NCBI GenBank assembly: GCA_946886855.1 | Contig: CAMPJJ010000133.1 | Coordinates: 1-13,026, forward strand | Length of the DNA stretch: 13,026 nt | Source of the DNA: an uncultured Roseateles sp. | Lineage (GTDB): Bacteria > Pseudomonadota > Gammaproteobacteria > Burkholderiales > Burkholderiaceae | Direction of reading: 5' to 3' | Shown: positions 7,544 to 13,026 of the stretch, piece by piece | Numbering within the stretch: position 1 is the stretch's first letter | Layout: each line of letters begins with the position of its first letter | The notes under the pieces: generated by a model | Told to the model about the DNA's origin: nothing | Databases searched by the model: none | The model's input: the letters and a program-made list of their open reading frames with translations, nothing else | Program-made: the position numbers and the translations under genes

Positions 7544-9307
7544 TCACTTCTGCACCTGGTATTCGGGGCAGGCCAGCAGCAGCATCCAGCCCGCGCGGGC
7601 GCGGTTGAGCCTGCCGGCGTCGGTCGTCGCCGCGATCGTCCCGACCGCCGTCGCGATGCGCTGCTGCGTCGCGTCCGACACGCCGCCGCCGGCCAGCAGC
7701 AAGGCCTGGCGCGCCACCATCGCGCGCGCGTCGGCGGCCAGCGCCAGGTCGGCGCTGAAGTCCGCCTTCGCATCGCCGGCGCCGTCGGTCAGCAGCCTCT
7801 GCATGAAGTTGAGATACCCGGTGACCGTCACCTCGTTGAGCAGCTGGAACTCCGGCGCCGTCACGCCGGCCGCCGTCATCGACGAACTCGGCGGGACATA
7901 CCCCGGCCGGAAGAAATTGAAGACCGACGGGCTGAAGAAGGGGCTCTGCCCCAGCCGCGTCTCCGCGTCGGTGGTCTCGAAGATGCCCCACTGCCCTGCC
8001 GACGTCAGCGCGACGTTGCGCGCCACCTGGACGAAACGCAGCACCGGCTCGCGCAATTTGCCGGAGTTGCTGACGCCGCCCTCGATCAGGCGCGCCTCGG
8101 GATCGAGCAGCACCGCGCGCAGCACCGCCTTGAGATCGCCGCGCACGCCCTGCCCGTTGTCGTTGAAGACCTGCGCGACGCGTTGCACATAGGCGGCGCT
8201 CGGGTTGGAACAGACGAAGCGCTGGATCAACTGGCGGCCGAAGAACGGCCCGACGTTCGGGTGATTCGCCAAGGTGTCCAGCGCCTGGCGCAGCGCCGTG
8301 GGACCGTCGACCCCGGCGCCGATCGTCGCGCCGAGCACCGTCTTCGCGCCGGTCGAGAAGTTGGCCGCGTTGTGCACCATCGGGCGGCGCATCACGCCGT
8401 ACTCGGGGCTGCCGCTGTTGCCGGCGGTGTCGAAGTCCCAGCCGGTGAAGGCGCGCGCCATCTGCGTGACCACCGTCTGGTCGTAGGTCTCGACCGGCCG
8501 GCCGCCGCTGGTCTGCACCGTGCCGTCGAGGTTCAGCTTCACCAGGCCGATGGTGAACAGCTGCATCACCTCACGGGCGAAGTTCTCGTCAGGCTGGCGG
8601 CCCTTGCCGTCCTCCTTCTTGCTGCCGCGCATCGCCAGGAAGGCGCCCATCGCCGGCGACAGCGTCACCGCCTCCAGCAGGCCGCGGAAGGTGCCGAAGG
8701 CGTTCTCTTCCAGCACGTCGGCGTAGGCGGTCATCGCCATGGTCCGCCACGGGAAATCGAAGCCCAGCGCCGAGACGACGAAGATCTCCGACAGCGCCAG
8801 CACCATGCGCTGGCGCAGCTGGTCCGGCGAACTGATGAACTTGCGCCAGACGGAGTTGTAGAAGCCGTTGTAATAGAAATACTTGTTGGCCTCGATCGCA
8901 TAGCCGTTGCGGACCACCCAGTCCCAATGGGACTCGGTGCGCGGCGCGAGGAACTGCAGGTCCAGCCAGGCGTTGTAGCCGACGGACTTCAGCGTGGCGA
9001 TGTCGGCCTCGCTCGCGGCGAAGCCGGCCTGCGCGAGGAAGCGCGCGGCCTGGGCGTCGTTGGGCAGCGGCAGCGCGGCGCCCGCGGCGGGCGCCGGGGA
9101 CGGTGCCGGCGCGGGCGCCGGTGCGGGAGCCGGCGCAGGGGCCGGGCCGGGGGCCGGCGACGGTGCGGGCGCGGGCGTGCCGTCGGGTGTGGGCGCGGAG
9201 CCGGACGGGGTGGCCGGCGAGTCGCCGCCGCCTCCCCCGCCGCCGCAGGCGCTGAGGGCAGCGGCGGCAGCCGTGACGGCTGCGGAAGACCAGGGGAATC
9301 GGAGCAT
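7544..9307 (-). CDS. DUF1800 family lipoprotein, copy 1, with Pro-Ala linker
   Basis: The 587-residue product has a short lipoprotein signal (MLRFPWSSAAVTAAAAALSAC, lipobox Cys21). The residues after Cys21 are a glycine run with no Asp at +2, so outer-membrane sorting is expected. A Pro-Ala linker (about 45-74) leads to the DUF1800 domain, which begins near ARFLAQAGFAAS (88-99). Family patches visible are FGTFRGLLEAVTLSPAM (204-220), ENFAREVMQLFTIG (241-254), ARAFTGWDF (284-292) and FNFFRPGYVPP near the C-terminal third. It ends in EYQVQK, exactly like copy 2. The molecular role of DUF1800 is unknown to me; its genes are commonly adjacent to DUF1501, as here. No Shine-Dalgarno is visible before the ATG, yet no other in-frame start occurs nearby. 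It is probably the first gene of a two-gene operon with DUF1501 copy 1. Confidence 0.9.
   Translation of the reverse strand: MLRFPWSSAAVTAAAAALSACGGGGGGGDSPATPSGSAPTPDGTPAPAPSPAPGPAPAPAPAPAPAPAPSPAPAAGAALPLPNDAQAARFLAQAGFAASEADIATLKSVGYNAWLDLQFLAPRTESHWDWVVRNGYAIEANKYFYYNGFYNSVWRKFISSPDQLRQRMVLALSEIFVVSALGFDFPWRTMAMTAYADVLEENAFGTFRGLLEAVTLSPAMGAFLAMRGSKKEDGKGRQPDENFAREVMQLFTIGLVKLNLDGTVQTSGGRPVETYDQTVVTQMARAFTGWDFDTAGNSGSPEYGVMRRPMVHNAANFSTGAKTVLGATIGAGVDGPTALRQALDTLANHPNVGPFFGRQLIQRFVCSNPSAAYVQRVAQVFNDNGQGVRGDLKAVLRAVLLDPEARLIEGGVSNSGKLREPVLRFVQVARNVALTSAGQWGIFETTDAETRLGQSPFFSPSVFNFFRPGYVPPSSSMTAAGVTAPEFQLLNEVTVTGYLNFMQRLLTDGAGDAKADFSADLALAADARAMVARQALLLAGGGVSDATQQRIATAVGTIAATTDAGRLNRARAGWMLLLACPEYQVQK
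9086..9175 (-). repeat. Low-complexity Pro-Ala repeat inside DUF1800 copy 1
   Basis: About 30 residues (45-74) are nearly pure alternating Pro and Ala, with occasional Ser or Gly. They sit between the lipidated Cys and the folded domain. Such segments usually act as extended spacers. Copy 2 has only a short acidic Ser/Gly/Pro linker at this place. Confidence 0.85.
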
Positions 9308-9651
9308 GGCGTTGGGCGTCGTGACTGCTGACGCTCGGCACTCTAGAGAGTCCCGCCTGCGAAATCAGCGTCCGATCCGCAACAGCGGAAAGGGCCGGAA
9401 ACGCATCCGGTTACCGTGTCGTTCGACCTCGACAGTCGCCCGTTTCCCCCGTGATCATCGGCACTGCGGGCGATCGACCGGTATTTTTCCCGGACGCGGC
9501 CGACGGCCCGTGCGACTTCTCACGACACGACGACCCGGTCCCACCGACGCGTTCGCGACCCGTCCGTCTCCCGCCGCCCGCCGGCCTCGCCCGATGTAAT
9601 TGGCGGGAACAAACCCGCCAGTCCCGGCGATCGCCAGCGAACAGTTCGACA
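9308..9651. other. Intergenic region between the two DUF1800-DUF1501 pairs
   Basis: These 344 bases contain no gene I can support. Short open frames here have no family features and no ribosome site. Reading leftward, the region holds a 3' hairpin of DUF1501 copy 2 (9601-9620). It should also hold the promoter of DUF1800 copy 1, for which I find no convincing -35/-10 pair. A small inverted repeat, ACTCT-AG-AGAGT, lies at 9340-9351, 33 bases before the DUF1800 start. Confidence 0.6.
9601..9620 (-). terminator. Hairpin downstream of DUF1501 copy 2, candidate terminator
   Basis: A perfect 7-bp stem (TGGCGGG / CCCGCCA) with a 6-base loop lies 31 bases past the stop codon. Read leftward it is followed by AATTACATC, a poor T-tract. 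It would separate the two operons if functional; the weak tail leaves room for read-through. Confidence 0.5.
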
Positions 9652-11046
9652 TCAGGCCGCAAAGAGCCCGAGGTCTTTCTGGGTGAAGTTCACGATCCCC
9701 GGGAGGATCCCCGGCAGGTCACTCGCCGGCACGCCCATCCAGAGGGCCAGCGTCGCGGCCAGTTGGTCGACCGAAGTGGTCGGCAACAACCGGCCCTGCC
9801 CGACGTCGTCCGGTCCATTGACAGCGACCGTCGGCGCCGTGCCGTAGAAGCGGCCGCCCTTGACCGCACCGCCCATCACGAGGTGGTGGCTGCCCCAGCC
9901 GTGGTCGGAGCCGTCGCCGTTGGAACTCAGCGTGCGGCCGAAATCGGAGGCGGTGAAGGTCGTGACGTTCGGGGCGACGCCGAGCTCGACCAGCGCCGCG
10001 TCGAAGCTGGCCATCGCGCTGGCGACGTTGCCCAGCAGCACCGGCTGCTGCGACATCAGGTTGTCGTGCAGGTCGAAGCCGCCGATCGAGACGAAGTACA
10101 CCTGCCGCTTCACGCCCAGCGAGGCGCGGGCGCCGATCAGGCGGGCCACCGTCTGCAGCTGGGACGCCAGGCCGTTGCCGTTGGTCTCGAACGGCGTCTG
10201 CAGCGTGGTCGTGGCCAGGGCGGTGGTGATGGTGCCCTGCGCGTTGACCGAGCGCGCGGTGACGCGGTTCAGTTCCTGCTCCATCCAGTGCTGGCGCTCG
10301 CCGGTGATCATGCCGCGCAGCGCCTCGGCGCAGGCGGCCGAGCCGAACAGCGAGCGGTTCGCGCCGTTGATGGCGACGGCGCCGCCGGCGCTCATCTGGT
10401 ACTGCACCGCCTGGCCGCCCGACATGAACACCGCATTGCCGGAGACGTTGATGCAGCTGAAGGTCGCGTTGCCGTTGCTGGCCAGGAACTGGTCGGCGAG
10501 GCGACCGCCCCAGCCCGAGGTCGCGCCTTCCGGCCGGGACGACTGCCAGAGGCTGGACTGGTCGTTGTGCGAGAACAGCTTGGGCGGCAGCGGCACGTTG
10601 GCGGCCTTGTACTGGGCCAGCGTCGTCGGCTGCATCAGCGGACCGATGTTGAGCATCACGCCGAGCCGGCCGGCGTCGAAGACCGGCTTGAGCCGGTTCA
10701 TCGTCGGCGCGAGGGCCAGCTGCCGGCCGTCGGGCAGCGCCAGGGACGGCGTCAGCGCCGTGGCGGCCAGTTGCTCGCGCGGGATCGCCAGGGCCTGGCG
10801 GATGTTGGCGTAGGCCTGGTAGTTCGCCGCGTCGTAGGGGATGACGGTGTTGCCGTAGTCGTTGCCGCCGTACATGAACAGGCAGACGATGGCCTTGTAA
10901 TCGCTGGGCGCGGCAGCGGCGGCGGCTTCGCCGATGGTGGCCAGCTGCAACGCCCAGGGTGCGGCGGTCCCGGCGATGGACACCGCCGAGGCGCGCTTGA
11001 GGAATTCGCGACGGCGCAGCGAGGGAAGCTTGGAGATGTGGGTCAT
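9652..11046 (-). CDS. DUF1501 family protein, copy 2 (Tat-exported)
   Basis: The 464-residue product is closely paralogous to DUF1501 copy 1 along its whole length, with few gaps. The twin-arginine signal LRRREFLKRAS is identical in place (residues 10-20). The putative metal and active-site patches are all kept: GGNDYGNT (60-67), SHNDQSSLWQSS (159-170), GGFDLHDN (322-329), SDFGRTLSSNGDG (367-379) and DHGWGSHH (381-388). Differences concentrate in 171-300, and the last 15 residues also differ. ATG at 11046 is preferred over GTG at 11055, because GGAG lies eight bases before the ATG, the spacing also seen for copy 1. The DUF1800 copy 2 stop is only 22 bases upstream, so co-transcription is very likely. 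The enzyme activity is unassigned; phosphatase- or sulfatase-like hydrolysis is an inference from the superfamily. Confidence 0.92.
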   Translation of the reverse strand: MTHISKLPSLRRREFLKRASAVSIAGTAAPWALQLATIGEAAAAAAPSDYKAIVCLFMYGGNDYGNTVIPYDAANYQAYANIRQALAIPREQLAATALTPSLALPDGRQLALAPTMNRLKPVFDAGRLGVMLNIGPLMQPTTLAQYKAANVPLPPKLFSHNDQSSLWQSSRPEGATSGWGGRLADQFLASNGNATFSCINVSGNAVFMSGGQAVQYQMSAGGAVAINGANRSLFGSAACAEALRGMITGERQHWMEQELNRVTARSVNAQGTITTALATTTLQTPFETNGNGLASQLQTVARLIGARASLGVKRQVYFVSIGGFDLHDNLMSQQPVLLGNVASAMASFDAALVELGVAPNVTTFTASDFGRTLSSNGDGSDHGWGSHHLVMGGAVKGGRFYGTAPTVAVNGPDDVGQGRLLPTTSVDQLAATLALWMGVPASDLPGILPGIVNFTQKDLGLFAA

Positions 11047-11054
11047 GGTCGGCA

Positions 11055-11058
11055 CTCC
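11055..11058 (-). promoter_or_regulatory. Shine-Dalgarno of DUF1501 copy 2
   Basis: GGAG on the reverse strand lies eight bases before the ATG at 11046. It decides against the in-frame GTG at 11055, which overlaps this site. Confidence 0.65.
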
Positions 11059-11068
11059 GCTCGGCGGG

Positions 11069-12790
11069 TTATTTCTGGACCTGGTATTCCGGCGCGGCCA
11101 GCACCATCAGCCACGAGGCCTTGACGCGGTTCAGCTTGTTGGCGTCGGTGTCGGCCTTGATCGTCGCGACGGCCGTGGCGATCGTGGTGATCGTGGCCTC
11201 CGAGAGATCGCCGCCGGCCATCAGCTGCGCCTGGCGCCGCACCAGCGCGGGGGCGTCGGCGGCCAGCGCCAGATCGGCGGCGTAGTCGGGCTTCATGTCG
11301 CCGATGCCGTTGCCGATCAGGCCCTGCATGAAGTTCAGGTAGCCGGCGACGGTGCTCTCGTTGCAGAGCTGGAACTCCGGCGCGGTCACGTTGTTGGCGC
11401 CCAGCTGCGAGTTGGGCGGCACGTAGCCGGGCCGGAAGAAGTTGAAGACCGAACCGCTGCGCATCGGGCTCTGGCCCAGGCGCGACGAGGGATTGCTGGT
11501 GTCGCCGATGGCCCAGAGGTCGCCGGGCGAGCTCATGCCCACGGTGCGGGCCCACTGGATCATGCGCTGCAGCGGCTCGCGCAGCTTGCCGCCGCCGGGC
11601 GCGGTCGAGCGCTGGCGGGCTTCGGTGTCGAGCAGGATCGCCTTGATCACCGCCCGCAGGTCGCCGCGCACGCCCTTGCCGTTGTTGTCGAAGACGGCGG
11701 CGACGCGTTGCACATACGCAGGGCTCGGGTTCGACGCCACCAGGCGCTGGATCAGCTGCCGGCCGATGAACGGGCCGACGTTGGGATGCGCGCTCAGCGT
11801 GTCCAGCGCCATCTTCATGGCGGCGGCGCCGTCGGCGGTCGCCGGGATGACGGCGTCCAGCACCTTCTTGTCGCCGGTGGAGAAGCGCGAGGCGTTCTGC
11901 CGCATCGGCCGCTTCATGTAGCTGAAGTCCAGGCCGTTCACGTCGGCGGAATCGATGTCGAAATCCCAGCCGGTGAACACGCGCGCCAGGTCGGTGATCT
12001 GCTGCAAGGTGTAGGTGTCGACGGTCTTGCCGTTGACCAGCTTGGGCGTACCGTCGGCGTTGAGCTGGTTCAGGCCGATCGTGAACAGCTGCATCACCTC
12101 GCGGGCGTAGTTCTCGTCGGGCTGGCGGCCGGTCTTGGCGTCTTCCTTGCGGTTGCCGCGCATGGCCAGGTAGACACCCATCGCGGGGGACAGGGTGACG
12201 CCCTCGATCAGCTCGCGGAAGGTGCCGAAGCAACGCTCCTCGAGCATGTCGACGTAGCCGGCGGTGGCGAACTGCGGCCACGCGATCGGCAGGCCGTTCA
12301 TCGACACGACGAAGATCTCCGACAGCGCCAGCACCACGCGCTGGCGCAACTGGTCGGGCGAGGCGATCAGCTTGCGCCACAGCGTCGCGTCGACGCCGTC
12401 CAGGCTGTAGCGGTTGGCCTCGGCGCCCTTGCCTTTGGCCACGAGCCAGTCGTAGTGGCTCTGCGTGCGCGGCGCGTCGAACTGCTGGTCCAGCCAGCGC
12501 GAGAAGCCGGCCGTCTTGACGTTGGTCAGATCCGTCGCGCTGGCGGCGAAGCCGGCCTGACCCAGGAAGCGCGCAGCTTCCGGCTCGGTCGGTGGGACCG
12601 TGGTCTGGGGATCGCTGTCGGGGCCGCCGGAAGCGCTGTCGCCGCCGCCGCCGCCGCAGGCCGCGAGCAGTGCCGCCGCCGCGGCAGCCGCCAGCGCAGC
12701 CGGCGCGCCGAGGGACGGGGTGTCACCGACGACGCGGTCGTCGTCGGGCAGTGCGGGCGGAGCGAAGGGGGTGGTGGCGGCAGCAGTCAT
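11069..12790 (-). CDS. DUF1800 family lipoprotein, copy 2
   Basis: The 573-residue product carries a lipobox (LLAAC, Cys45) followed by five glycines, which predicts lipidation and outer-membrane sorting. Unlike copy 1, the hydrophobic core (about 31-44) is preceded by 30 residues rich in Pro and acid (DDD at 16-18), with only one Arg. A short linker leads to the DUF1800 domain at ARFLGQAGFAAS (72-83). Conserved patches include RQRVVLALSEIFVVS, FGTFRELIEGVTLSPAMGVY, ENYAREVMQLFTIG, ARVFTGWDFD and FNFFRPGYVPP. It ends in EYQVQK like copy 1. No good Shine-Dalgarno is visible at the ATG, so the exact start is uncertain. It is the first gene of the rightmost pair. A weak promoter-like pair, TTGCCG-16-TACGAA, lies upstream on the reverse strand around 12858-12885, but I would not rely on it. 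Confidence 0.9.
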   Translation of the reverse strand: MTAAATTPFAPPALPDDDRVVGDTPSLGAPAALAAAAAAALLAACGGGGGDSASGGPDSDPQTTVPPTEPEAARFLGQAGFAASATDLTNVKTAGFSRWLDQQFDAPRTQSHYDWLVAKGKGAEANRYSLDGVDATLWRKLIASPDQLRQRVVLALSEIFVVSMNGLPIAWPQFATAGYVDMLEERCFGTFRELIEGVTLSPAMGVYLAMRGNRKEDAKTGRQPDENYAREVMQLFTIGLNQLNADGTPKLVNGKTVDTYTLQQITDLARVFTGWDFDIDSADVNGLDFSYMKRPMRQNASRFSTGDKKVLDAVIPATADGAAAMKMALDTLSAHPNVGPFIGRQLIQRLVASNPSPAYVQRVAAVFDNNGKGVRGDLRAVIKAILLDTEARQRSTAPGGGKLREPLQRMIQWARTVGMSSPGDLWAIGDTSNPSSRLGQSPMRSGSVFNFFRPGYVPPNSQLGANNVTAPEFQLCNESTVAGYLNFMQGLIGNGIGDMKPDYAADLALAADAPALVRRQAQLMAGGDLSEATITTIATAVATIKADTDANKLNRVKASWLMVLAAPEYQVQK

Positions 12791-12895
12791 CTCGGCATCG
12801 GCTCGTAGCAGCGGATGCGGGATGGTGGCGAGGACCGGCCGTCAAGACACCGTCATTCGTACAACTTGTGAAAGGCGCGGCAACAGGTTGTGGCG

Positions 12896-12912
12896 GCGTG
12901 ACTTATTCACGC
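12896..12912. promoter_or_regulatory. Inverted repeat upstream of DUF1800 copy 2, candidate operator
   Basis: GCGTGA-CTTAT-TCACGC is a perfect 6-bp inverted repeat with a 5-base spacer, about 105 bases upstream of the DUF1800 copy 2 start. Its size and symmetry suit a dimeric regulator. No copy is seen upstream of the other pair, so a shared regulator is not supported. Confidence 0.3.
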
Positions 12913-12961
12913 ACGGAAGTTGTCCGGGTCGGATAAGCGCGGGAAACGATCTGGAAACAAT

Positions 12962-12981
12962 CGCCTGCGCGTTGGCAGGCG
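12962..12981 (-). terminator. Hairpin at the right end, candidate terminator of an off-window leftward gene
   Basis: A 7-bp stem (CGCCTGC / GCAGGCG) has a 6-base loop. Read leftward it is followed by ATTGTTTCC, which is moderately T-rich. It could end a leftward gene lying right of the window and mark the upstream border of the DUF operon. Confidence 0.4.
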
Positions 12982-13008
12982 GGGTGCCTGGCTGCAGGAG
13001 GCTCGTTG

Positions 13009-13026
13009 CCTCACCCCACCCTCTCC
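13009..13026. repeat. Possible dispersed intergenic repeat fragment at the window end
   Basis: CCTCACCCCACCCTCTCC resembles C-rich intergenic repeats recurrent in many GC-rich proteobacterial genomes, where a complementary arm usually follows. The window stops before any such arm, so this is a resemblance only. Confidence 0.25.

Noticed and set aside
6324..9331. Two very long + strand frames (622 and 597 residues) opposite the first DUF pair
   Set aside because: They overlap each other and mirror the codon pattern of the real genes; the translations are His/Arg/Gly-rich with no domain, as expected for antisense shadows in GC-rich DNA.
9451..12808. Two long + strand frames (557 and 624 residues) opposite the second DUF pair
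   Set aside because: They resemble the shadows opposite copy 1 because the sense genes are paralogous; this apparent conservation is inherited from the sense strand.

Overview
The window is very GC-rich and densely coding, and it looks like the chromosome of a betaproteobacterium. The order Burkholderiales, perhaps a Roseateles/Mitsuaria-like genus, is my best inference. It rests on the style of the RidA and DsbB proteins, the codon use, and the glycine-rich lipoproteins. I see no tRNA, rRNA, CRISPR array or insertion sequence.

Left part (1-3480). A 3'-truncated comEC (DNA-uptake channel) runs leftward off the window edge. Divergent from it, a rightward run holds a RidA/YjgF-family gene, a dsbB gene whose ATG overlaps the ridA stop codon, and a small VOC (glyoxalase-fold) gene. 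A GC-rich hairpin follows the VOC gene.

Middle (3550-5843). A Tat-exported PhoD-type alkaline phosphatase/phosphodiesterase converges on a leftward gene for a small PAS-like/LuxR-HTH regulator. The junction between them is a perfectly phased 14-bp tandem triplication that supplies the regulator's stop codon.

Right part (6096-12790). Two paralogous leftward gene pairs lie in tandem. Each pair is a DUF1800 lipoprotein followed by a Tat-type DUF1501 protein (alkaline-phosphatase superfamily by established family knowledge). The pairs are separated by 344 bases that carry a hairpin. DUF1800 should reach the envelope through Sec and lipoprotein processing. DUF1501 should be exported folded through Tat, so the two may act together outside the cytoplasm. 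The natural function of this pair is not known to me. It is the closest thing here to an undescribed system, and its tandem duplication, a 61-bp identical tract and the contrasting N-terminal linkers are the most useful leads. The LuxR-type gene directly downstream is a possible but unproven regulator.
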